A stretch of DNA of 64,000 nt from Macrostomum hystrix. Lineage: Eukaryota > Platyhelminthes > Macrostomidae. Of this stretch, positions 1 through 10,200 are shown piece after piece. The position numbers and the translations under genes are program-made. Positions within the stretch are counted from its first letter, which is position 1. Each line of letters begins with the position of its first letter. The notes beneath the pieces were generated by a model, which was not told the DNA's origin, did not search any database, and worked only from the letters and a program-made list of their open reading frames with translations. The DNA lies in the NCBI GenBank assembly GCA_950097015.1, contig CATNEN010000032.1, positions 1,364,001 through 1,428,000 of the forward strand, in the 5' to 3' direction.

Positions 1-109
1 CGCTCCCAACTTCTGACTCGGTGTTTTTGCATGAAAGAACATTTTGAATCAACACAGAGGGCCCACTTTTTCACATATTGCATCAGTTAATTTGAGTTCA
101 TGAGCTCAC

Positions 110-3100
110 CTCCTGACGACTCTTCCAGCCGCTTGCGTCTCGGCCTGCCCTTGGGAGCCGCTCCGGTTCCGTTGTAAAACGCGGCAGCCGCCGCCGCTGC
201 CGCCGCAGCCGCCGCCGCAACCGCCGCTGCTGAGCCGGAAGAAGGAACTCCAGCTGCTAGAAATAACTGCTGCTGCTGCTGCTGTTGCTGGGCGTGTAGT
301 GAGGCCTGCGGCGGTGGTGGCTGCGGCGTCTGCGGTGTCTGCTGCTGACGCTGTGTTGCGGGCGCTGCCGGTGCCGCAGGCGCAGCCAGGCAGTCAGGAG
401 GCGACTCAGGCGCCTGTCTCTTTGTCCGCATCAGCGTCCTATAGTCCTCGCCGCAATAGACCATGCCGTCCTGCAGGCCGAAGCAGTCGCCGGTGTTCAA
501 TGGCCGACTGCAAGCGGCGCAGGCAAAGCAGGGCAGGTGGTAGACCAGGCTGCCGACTCTCATCACCAGCTCGCGAGTGTCGATGCGCAGGCCGCATCTG
601 GCGCAGATGCCGCATTTGAATAGCCTGGGGGGGCCGTTGGTTCGGGTGGGGATAGTCATGAGAACATTCGCAGTAGACCTCGCAGCCAGAAGGCAGGCAA
701 TTCTGCTCAATTCGCTGACGGATACTGTGCTCAGGCACACACTCACACAGATACTGTGCTCAGGCACACACTCACACAGATACTGTGCTCAGGCACACAC
801 TCACACAGATACTGTGCTCAGGCACACACTCACACAGATACTGTGCTCAGGCACACACACACAGATACTGTGCTCAGGCACACACACACAGATACTGTGC
901 TCAGGCACACACACACACAGATACTGTGCTCAGGCACACACACACACACACAGATACTGTGCTCAGGCACACACACACAGATACTGTGCTCAGGCACACG
1001 TCTATTCGATGTCTATTAACTATGCTATGCAGGTGTTTGAGAATTTAAAAGGGCTTCTACAAAGGACTCTGCTCTTAGTGATGTCACTGCGAAGCTGTCA
1101 CAGCAGGCTGCTGATAGAAGCGCATGAATGCTGCACAGAAATGTCCGCAGAAACCCCAGATTTAATTTGCTCACAAAGGATAATTTCTTTCCGCTTCAAC
1201 GGTTGAGTAATTCTGAGACGATGAAATTGTCACGAACTTGGAGCTCGCTATTATCTGCCACTGCCCTTCCTGACATCTGCTAGACTTTGTCTCTGATATA
1301 ATTATGTAAGAAACAATCTCATTATGCTTTGAGGTATACATTTGTAAAGTAAGAAGATTTAAATTTGTAAATCAACTCGAATTCAAATCGGTGGCCCATG
1401 TTTGTTAAAGCGGCTTGCACTGAAGAAATCTATTTCAAAAGAATAGTTCTGCTTCGTTCAGTTAATACTTTTTTCTATAGACTTTATCATTTTAAGGCTT
1501 TTATCCATCATTCTAAAGCCTTTATCCATCATTCTATAGCCTTCATCCATCATTCTATAGCCTTTATCCATCACTCTATATTCTTCATATTCTTTATCTA
1601 TGATTCTTTAGTCTAGTCTGTATTCCATTCTTCAAATCGTCATTTCAGTTATCCCAGTATTGTATTGTTTATCTGGCGTTCTCGTTCTATCCCAAATCCC
1701 ACAACTATAGAATGTTGAGTAGGGAAGGCGATTTTAAAGGAAGAAATTCCCAGAGTGAAAATGTTTTGCTCTGTAAATCTATTTCTTCCTCTCTTTCTTT
1801 AACTTGAAATTTTGAGAAAGGGATCTTTTGAACCAAATTCGGTTCCCCTTGTCGGATGTCTCGTTTCGCCTGTGTTAGCGAAGCCGGGACATAGGGATAT
1901 TTTCGAGATACGGGAAACGTTTGAGATGTTTAACACAAGAAGCAGAAATCCTAGGAGAGCTGGAACTAGCCTGATTTCGGGAGGATACAGAATTTCAGAT
2001 GCCTCCAAGGATCTCAATAGGATGGTCTGGCTAGAACTATAAGCACACAGCTTCAGCGCTTTCTCAGAATATAAACCTGGGGACAATTCTATTGCCCTCG
2101 GACAAAAAAGGGGATTTTATAGTCGACTATACGAAAGCTTTAAATCTCCCGCCAGTCTCCTATCCTCTCCCCCAGTCCCCTATCCTCAACCCCAGTCCCC
2201 TATCCTCTCCTCCAGTCCCCTATCTTCTCCTCCAATTCCCTATCCTCTCCCCCAGTCCCCTATCCTCTCTCCCAGTTCCCTATATCCTCTCCCCCAGTCT
2301 CCTATCCTCTCCCCTAGTTCCCTATCCTCTCCCCAACGTCCCCTATCCTCTCCCCCCAGTTCCCTATCCTCTCCCCCAGTTCCCTATCTTCTCCCCCAGT
2401 CTCCTATCCTCTCCCCAGTTCCCTATCATCTCCCCCAGTTCCCTATCCTCTCCCCCAGTTCCCTATCCTCTCCCCCAGTTCCCTATCCTCTCCCCGGTTC
2501 CCTATCCTCTCCCCCAGTTCCCTATCCTCCCCCCCAGTTCCCTATCCTCTCCCCCAGTCTCCTATCCTCTCCCCCAGTTCCCCATCCTCTCCCCCAGTTC
2601 TCTATCCTCTCCCCCAGTTCCCTATCCTCTCCCAGTCTCCTATCCTCTCCCCCAGTTCCCCATCCTCTCCCCCAGTTCCCTATCCTCTCCCCCAGTTCCC
2701 TATCCTCCCCCCCAGTTCCCTATCCTCTCCCCCAGTCTCCTATCCTCTCCCCCAGTTCCCCATCCTCTCCCCCAGTTCTCTATCCTCTCCCCCAGTTCCC
2801 TATCCTCTCCCAGTCTCCTATCCTCTCCCCCAGTTCCCCATCCTCTCCCCCAGTTCCCTATCCTCTCCCCCAGTTCCCTATCCTCTCCCAGTCTCCTATC
2901 CTCTCCCCCAGTTCCCCATCCTCTCCCCCAGTTCCCTATCCTCTCCCCCAGTTCCCCATCCTCTCCCCCAGTTTCCCATCCTCTCCCCAGTCACCTATCC
3001 TTTCGCCAGTCACCTATCCTTTCGCCAGTCACCTATCCTCTCCCCCAGTTCCCTATCCTCTCCCCCAGCGCCCTCACTCACTGCACGTAGTCCTCGCGGC

Positions 3101-3299
3101 AGTAGGCAGCGCCATGCCTGCAGTAGCAGGAGGTCTCCTTGTCCAATGGCAGGCTGCAAACAACGCACCTGAGGCAGTCGTCGTGCCAGAAACAGTCGCC
3201 GGTCTGCAGGAAGTAGCGGTCTTGGATGCTGTGGCCGCAGGCTGAGCAGGACAGCTGCTGCTGCTGCTGGCAGTCTTCATGGCCCAGTAGGGACAACAT
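110..3299 (-). CDS. Lhx2/9: LIM-homeodomain transcription factor, Lhx2/9 (apterous) type, N-terminal part
   Basis: Exons 3299..3082 and 624..110, joined in phase 2 (donor at 3081, acceptor AG at 626-625). The gene runs off the left edge: a good donor follows 110 and the homeodomain is not in the window. LIM1 uses C18, C21, H39, C42, C45, C48, C67 and D70; LIM2 uses C80, C83, H102, C105, C108, C111, C130 and D133, with the Lhx2/9-like LVYHLPCFAC and TGDCFGLQDGMVYC segments. After LIM2 come Pro/Gln-rich and poly-Gln tracts, a poly-Ala run and FYNGTGAAPKGRPRRKR. That last segment matches the YNGxGxxxKGRPRKRK linker found just before the homeodomain in Lhx2/Lhx9, and it decides the subfamily. Lhx2/9/Apterous proteins are nuclear regulators of neural and appendage patterning that bind LDB cofactors through the LIM domains. 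The start is the ATG at 3299 (MLSLLGHED, like MLFH in vertebrate Lhx9). An ATG at 3320 in the same frame, or an upstream exon, is possible. Confidence 0.9.
722..1000. repeat. ~29-bp minisatellite with (CA)n drift, Lhx intron
   Basis: About ten copies containing gatactgtgctcaggcacac, each followed by a variable CA run. It lies about 100 bp upstream of the LIM2 exon acceptor. The unit matches an internal segment of the SINE at 33884-34232 (see findings). Confidence 0.9.
1497..1600. repeat. 21-bp repeat, about 5 copies
   Basis: Units of the form tttatccatcattctatagc, with an imperfect last copy. It lies in the Lhx intron. Between it and the next array (1600-2150) I see only AT-rich intronic sequence. 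Confidence 0.8.
2150..3069. repeat. 20-21 bp pyrimidine-rich minisatellite
   Basis: About 45 copies of cagttccctatcctctcccc. The last copy ends 12 bp from the intron donor of the Lhx LIM1 exon (3081). A longer-range block of several units is itself duplicated at roughly 2540-2940. The 332-codon open frame on + is a repeat artefact. Confidence 0.93.
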
Positions 3300-3320
3300 T
3301 TTCAAATTTCTATTCTTCAA

Positions 3321-3645
3321 ATCAGCAGAATAGGTTTCAAACTAAAGGTATTAATTGTAAAATCAACAGAAAACTCGGCTAGATAATGTGGATATTTCTT
3401 AGTGATATCATAGGCACAAGGAGTCGGTCGACCCCCACCTCCCTACTAGCATGTTCTGACCAATGGCGAGCGACCAACAGATTTTCAGTCGACCAATGAG
3501 AAGTCGAGAGCGGAGTTTCGCGACTTTGGGTCCTATGGCTACAGTAAAAATATTTCTCCAGGATTTAATTTTAAAAGAGGGTTTCTCAAAAATCTTTTGC
3601 CCAGATTTTTCATGGCATTTCCATCAACGCGTGGGAGGGTAAAGG
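3321..3645. other. Gene-free spacer upstream of Lhx
   Basis: About 325 bp between the Lhx first exon and the large 21-bp array. A promoter or upstream Lhx exon may be here, but I see no clear TATA box or open frame. Confidence 0.4.
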
Positions 3646-6600
3646 GAGACAGTTGAGAGGGAATGAGAGACAGTTAAGAGAGAATAGGAGACAGTTGAGA
3701 GGGAATGAGAGACAGTTGAGAGGGAATGAGAGACAGGTGAGAAGGAATGAGAGACAGTTGAGAGGGAATGAGAGACAGTTGAGAGGGAATGAGAGACAGG
3801 TGAGAGGGAATGAGAGACAGTTGAGAGAGAATGAGAGACAAGTGAGAGGGAATCAGAGACAAGTGAGAGGGAATCAGAGACAAGTGAAAGGGAATCAGAG
3901 ACAAGTGAGAGGGAATCAGAGACAAGTGAGAGGGAATCAGAGACAAGTCAGAGGGAATGAGAGACAGGTGAGAGGGAATGAGAGACAAGTGAGAGGGAAT
4001 CAGAGACAAGTCAGAGGGAATGAGAGACAGGTGAGAGGGAATGAGAGACAAGTGAGAGGGAATCAGAGACAAGTCAGAGGGAATGAGAGACAAGTGAGAG
4101 GGAATCAGAGACAAGTCAGAGGGAATCAGAGACAAGTGAGAGGGAATCAGAGACAAGTGAGAGGGAATGAGAGACAAGTGAGAGGGAATCAGAGACAAGT
4201 GAGAGGGAATCAGAGACAAGTGAGAGGGAATCAGAGACAAGTGAGAGGGAATCAGAGACAAGTGAGAGGGAATCAGAGACAAGTGAGAGGGAATGAGAGA
4301 CAAGTGAGAGGGAATGAGAGACAAGTGAGAGAGAATGAGAGACAGTTGAGAGAGAATAGGAGACAGTTGAGAGAGAATGAGAGACAGTTGAGAGAGAATA
4401 GGAGACAGTTGAGAGAGAATGAGAGACAGGTGAGAGGGAATGAGAGACAGTTGAGAGAGAATGAAAGACATGTGAGAGGGAATGAGAGACAGGTGAGAGG
4501 GAATGAGAGACAGGTGAGAGGGAATGAGAGACAGTTGAGAGGGAATGAGAGACAGTTGAGAGGGAATGAGAGACAGTTGAGAGAGAATAGGAGACAGTTG
4601 AGAGAGAATGAGAGACAGGTGAGAGGGAATGAGAGACAGTTGAGAGGGAATGAGAGACAGGTGAGAGAGAATAGGAGACAGTTGAGAGAGAATGAGAGAC
4701 AGGTGAGAGGGAATGAGAGACAGTTGAGAGAGAATGAAAGACATGTGAGAGGGAATGAGAGACAGGTGAGAGGGAATGAGAGACAAGTGAGAGGGAATGA
4801 GAGACAGTTGAGAGGGAATGAGAGACAGTTGAGAGGGAATGAGAGACAGTTGAGAGAGAATAGGAGACAGTTGAGAGAGAATGAGAGACAGGTGAGAGGG
4901 AATGAGAGACAGTTGAGAGGGAATGAGAGACAGGTGAGAGAGAATAGGAGACAGTTGAGAGAGAATGAGAGACAGGTGAGAGAGAATGAGAGACAGTTGA
5001 GAGGGAATGAGAGACAGGTGAGAGAGAATGAGAGACAGTTGAGAGGGAATGAGAGACAGGTGAGAGAGAATCAGAGACAAGTGAGAGGGAATGAGAGACA
5101 AGTGAGAGGGAATCAGAGACAAGTGAGAGGGAATGAGAGACAGTTGAGAGGGAATGAGAGACAGTTGAGAGGGAATGAGAGACAGTTGAGAGAGAATAGG
5201 AGACAGTTGAGAGAGAATGAGAGACAGGTGAGAGGGAATGAGAGACAGTTGAGAGGGAATGAGAGACAGGTGAGAGAGAATAGGAGACAGTTGAGAGAGA
5301 ATGAGAGACAGGTGAGAGAGAATGAGAGACAGTTGAGAGGGAATGAGAGACAGGTGAGAGAGAATGAGAGACAGTTGAGAGGGAATGAGAGACAGGTGAG
5401 AGAGAATCAGAGACAAGTGAGAGGGAATGAGAGACAAGTGAGAGGGAATCAGAGACAAGTGAGAGGGAATGAGAGACAGTTGAGAGGGAATGAGAGACAG
5501 TTGAGAGGGAATGAGAGACAGTTGAGAGAGAATAGGAGACAGTTGAGAGAGAATGAGAGACAGGTGAGAGGGAATGAGAGACAGTTGAGAGGGAATGAGA
5601 GACAGGTGAGAGAGAATAGGAGACAGTTGAGAGAGAATGAGAGACAGGTGAGAGAGAATGAGAGACAAGTGAGAGGGAATGAGAGACAGTTGAGAGAGAA
5701 TGAAAGACATGTGAGAGGGAATGAGAGACAGGTGAGAGGGAATGAGAGACAAGTGAGAGGGAATGAGAGACAGTTGAGAGGGAATGAGAGACAGTTGAGA
5801 GGGAATGAGAGACAGTTGAGAGAGAATGAGAGACAGTTGAGAGAGAATGAGAGACAGTTGAGAGAGAATGAGAGACAGTTGAGAGAGAATGAGAGACAGT
5901 TGAGAGAGAATGAGAGACAGGTGAGAGGGAATGAGAGACAGGTGAGAGGGAATGAGAGACAGGTGAGAGAGAATAGGAGACAGTTGAGAGAGAATGAGAG
6001 ACAGGTGAGAGGGAATGAGAGACAGTTGAGAGAGAATGAAAGACATGTGAGAGGGAATGAGAGACAGGTGAGAGGGAATGAGAGACAAGTGAGAGGGAAT
6101 GAGAGACAGTTGAGAGGGAATGAGAGACAGTTGAGAGGGAATGAGAGACAGTTGAGAGAGAATAGGAGACAGTTGAGAGAGAATGAGAGACAGTTGAGAG
6201 GGAATGAGAGACAGTTGAGAGGGAATGAGAGACAGGTGAGAGAGAATAGGAGACAGTTGAGAGAGAATGAGAGACAGGTGAGAGAGAATGAGAGACAGTT
6301 GAGAGGGAATGAGAGACAGGTGAGAGAGAATCAGAGACAAGTGAGAGGGAATGAGAGACAGTTGAGAGGGAATGAGAGACAGTTGAGAGAGAATGAGAGA
6401 CAGTTGAGAGGGAATGAGAGACAAGTGAGAGGGAATGAGAGACAAGTGAGAGGGAATCAGAGACAAGTGAGAGGGAATCAGAGACAAGTGAGAGGGAATG
6501 AGAGACAGTTGAGAGAGAATAGGAGACAGTTGAGAGAGAATGAGAGACAAGTGAGAGGGAATCAGAGACAGGTGAATGAGATGCCGGTAAATGAGAGACA
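3646..6600. repeat. Large 21-bp minisatellite with higher-order repeats
   Basis: About 140 units of gagagggaatgagagacagt plus one base, with variant units (gaatcagagac, gagaatagg, gaaagacatg). Marker variants recur at fixed larger spacings: tcagagacaa after gtgagagagaa is at 5071 and 5407 (336 bp, 16 units), and the gaaagacatg variant is at about 4461, 4734, 5700 and 6037. The 21-bp period is seven codons and stop-free, so near-1000-codon frames are open on both strands; neither is a gene. Confidence 0.95.
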
Positions 6601-6619
6601 GGGAAAGAGAGAGAGTTAA

Positions 6620-6950
6620 TAAGAGACAGAAGGATGTGAGTTTAGTGTTATTTTGTTTCAGCGCTTACCTTATGTTGGAATTGCACTACTAGCAGATTAA
6701 GTAGTCCAATATGAACATATTGCAGAAATACAGTTTAACTAGTGGATTCAGGAAGTAAATATAAAATATATCTTTAGAGTATATCAGTGTATTTAATTTC
6801 TAACAGAACGGTAATATTAGCATATAAAATAGATTTTTGACGTATTGTCATTAGGATCATTAAAAAAAATTTATTCATTTCCAGCTGGACTGGTTCTGCA
6901 TAAAATTTCGTTTTTTACAAAAAGTATTTTGTACAGTCAGTAATGAATTT
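6620..6950. other. AT-rich intergenic spacer
   Basis: About 330 bp between the 21-bp array and the channel gene's poly(A) signal. No gene or repeat is seen. Confidence 0.5.
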
Positions 6951-6956
6951 TTTATT
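6951..6956 (-). other. Poly(A) signal AATAAA of the channel gene
   Basis: TTTATT on + gives AATAAA on -, about 300 nt after the channel stop codon. This places the 15-bp array at 6985-7255 inside the predicted 3' UTR. Confidence 0.5.
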
Positions 6957-6984
6957 AAAGATACAATTTATGAATTTTTAATCG

Positions 6985-7255
6985 CTGAAACCGGGAATCG
7001 ACGAATTCCCATCGACGAACTGGGAATCGACGAACTGGGAATCGCCGAACTGGGCATCGACGAACTGGGAATCGACGAACTGGGCATCGACAAACTGGGC
7101 TTCGACGAACTGGGCATCGGAGAACTGGGAATCAGCGAACTGGAGATCGGCGAAATGGGCATCGACGAACTAGAATCGGAGAACTGGGAATCGGCGAACT
7201 GGAGATCGGCGAAATGGGCATCGACGAACTGGGAATCGGAGAACTGGGAAGCATC
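6985..7255. repeat. 15-bp minisatellite in the predicted 3' UTR
   Basis: About 18 copies of gaactgggcatcgac with variants. It begins within about 10 nt of the channel stop codon and ends just before a minus-strand AATAAA. The period is five codons, so both strands are open, but no start or context supports translation. Confidence 0.9.
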
Positions 7256-7256
7256 T

Positions 7257-10200
7257 TCAGCCAGCCTCAGTCATCATCTTCGCTCGATCTCTCGCGGCCC
7301 ACACAATGTAGACGGTCCAGTAAGCGACGCCGCTGACAGCGAACAGCGACGCGTAGGCGACAAAGAAGGTCATATCGGCGCACCGGCGCCGTTGCCTTTT
7401 TCGTCCGGCGTCGGGCGGCACAGCGGGGCCGACGTGGCGTCGGACCGCCCGCGCCCAGGCCGTCTCGGTGCTGCGAACTAGTTGACTGCCGCTCAGCAGC
7501 TCGCGAGCTGCTCCAGTGCCACCGCAGCCGCCGCCGCCGCCGCCGCCGCCGCCGCAGCCGCTTCCGCACTCAGTCGATGTAGACGCTGTTTCGTTGCCCC
7601 TGTCGCTTGAGAGTAGAGCCGTGATGGCTAAGACCAATGCTCGGGTGAGACCGGCTGAGCAGAAAATCAGACACAGGTAGAACCACACATCCAGGGCTCT
7701 GGTGCCTGTGCCGTGTGGAATCACCTGGGAACAGAAAATTGGTGAGTGCAGAGGATTGTGAATTGCAGAGGACAGGTGAGGGAGGGGTGGTGGGTGATCA
7801 GCAGAGGACAGGTGAGGGAGGGGTGGTGGGTGATCAGCAGAGGACAGGTGAGGGAGGGGTGGTGGGTGATCAGCAGAGGACAGGTGAGGGAGGGGTGGTG
7901 GGTGATCAGCAGAGGACAGGTGAGGGAGGGGTGGTGGGTGATCAGCAGAGGACAGGTGAGGGAGGGGTGGTGGGTGATCAGCAGAGGACAGGTGAGGGAT
8001 AGTTCAATTGCTCACAGATGAGGATAAAAGTGAAACTGCAAGATGAATGAGTACAGGTTTCAAATTATCAAAGGATCAGCCAAGGACATGTCCGGCATTC
8101 TTGAAAACCTCTGCCAGTTAATTAGTTTCTCTAAATAAACCGCCTTTGCTGCTGAAAAACTGCTGATAATCCCTAATCCATCCCTGACCATCTGCTCCAC
8201 AAATAGAAGCAGGGATTTTCTCGCCTGTCCTCCCTTCTTCCTTCTGAATATTTTCTTTAATAAAGAATAAATCGGCTTGCAATTTTTAAACTTGACTTCA
8301 AAAAAGTTTTTTTCATAGAAAAAAATTGTTCCGATTAAATAATTGCGTGACTGTGAGAACAAAAATTTTTTGTGCTTCTTTGTTGGAAAGAGTGCTAGTG
8401 CACTTACCTGCTTTCAACACGCGACTTATGAGATTGGGACAGTGCTGTCAGGTGAGACAGTGAGACTGAGACACAGACAATGAGACACACAGACAATGAT
8501 AATGAGGTACACAGACAATGAGACAAGACACACAGACAATGAGACAGAGACACACAGACAATGAGACTGAGGTACACAGACCATGAGACCGAGACACACT
8601 GACAATGAGACTGAGACACACAGACAATGAGACTGAGGTTCACAGACAATGAGACTGAGACACACAGACAATGAAACTGAGACACAAAGACAATGAGACT
8701 GAGGTACACAGACAATTAGACTGAGGTACACAGACAATTAGACTAAGGTACACAGACAATGAGACTGAGGTACACAGACAATGAGACTGAGGTACACAGA
8801 CAAGGAGGCAGGGAGGTAGTGAATAGTTGGCTGGGATTAATCGCCTTGTCTAGTGGCACTGATTTCTGCTGGTTAGAATGCTATATTTGGGAAAAATGAG
8901 AGCGGAGGCAGTGGCTGGGCTGTCGGCCTCGCGACTAAAAATGGATGTTCTTGTCATCAACCCCCCCCCGACTGGGGTGTGCAGGCTGACTGGCTGGATC
9001 AATGAATGAAGCCTTCAAAAAGAGACAGCAAAAAGAAGACTAAAAATAGGGCGGAAATTTGGCAATAGACAGATACTAATCTCTTGTTGGAAGAAACCCA
9101 TGCACTTTGGCCTGTTTTAATTTACAAAAATTAAAGCGGAGAGTAGGCCAGTCTACTCAGGTGAGAAGTAGAGAGTGGGCCAGTCTACTCAGGTGAGAAG
9201 TAGAGAGTAGGCCAGTCTACTCAGGTGAGAAGTAGAGAGTGGGCCGTCTACTCAGGTGAGAAGTAGAGAGTAGGCCAGTCTACTCAGGTGAGAAGTAGAG
9301 AGTGGGCCGTCTACTCAGGTGAGAAGTAGAGAGTAGGCCAGTCTACTCAGGTGAGAAGTAGAGAGTGGGCCAGTCTACTCAGGTGAGAAGTAGAGAGTAG
9401 GCCAGTCTACTCAGGTGAGAAGTAGAGAGTGGGCCGTCTACTCAGGTGAGAAGTAGAGAGTAGGCCAGTCTACTCAGGTGAGAAGTAGAGAGTGGGCCGT
9501 CTACTCAGGTGAGAAGTAGAGAGTAGGCCAGTCTACTCAGGTGAGAAGTAGAGAGTGGGCCAGTCTACTCAGGTGAGAAGTAGAGAGTGGGCCAGTCTAC
9601 TCAGGTGAGAAGTAGAGAGTAGGCCAGTCGACTCAGGTGAGAAGTAGAGAGTGGGCCAGTCGACTCAGGTGAGAAGTAGAGAGTGGGCCAGTCGACTCAG
9701 GTGAGAAGTAGAGAGTGGGCCGTCTACTCAGGTGAGAAGTAGAGAGTGGGCCGTCTACTCAGGTGAGAAGTAGAGAGTGGGCCAGTCGACTCAGGTGAGA
9801 AGTAGAGAGTGGGCCAGTCGACTCAGGTGAGAAGTAGAGAGTGGGCCATTCTACTCAGGTGAGAAGTAGAGAGTGGGCCAGTCTACTCAGGTGAGAAGTA
9901 GAGAGTGGGCCAGTCTACTCAGGTGAGAAGTAGAGAGTGGGCCAGTCTACTCAGGTGAGAAGTAGAGAGTGAGCCAGTCTACTCAGGTGAGAAGTAGAGA
10001 GTGGGCCAGTCTACTCAGGTGAGAAGTAGAGAGTGAGCCAGTCTACTCAGGTGAGAAGTAGAGAGTAGGCCAGTCTACTCAGGTGAGAAGTAGAGAGTGG
10101 GCCAGTCTACTCAGGTGAGAAGTAGAGAGTAGGCCAGTCTACTCAGGTGAGAAGTAGAGAGTAGGCCAGTCGACTCAGGTGAGAAGTAGAGAGTGGGCCG

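Noticed and set aside
3653-6619. Open frames of 988 (+) and 958 (-) codons
   Set aside because: They arise from a 21-bp (7-codon) stop-free tandem repeat, open on both strands, with no non-repeat domain or splice context.
8885-9010. Another possible tRNA-derived head (GGCAGTGGCTGGGCTGTCGG)
   Set aside because: No B box, body or duplication could be identified.
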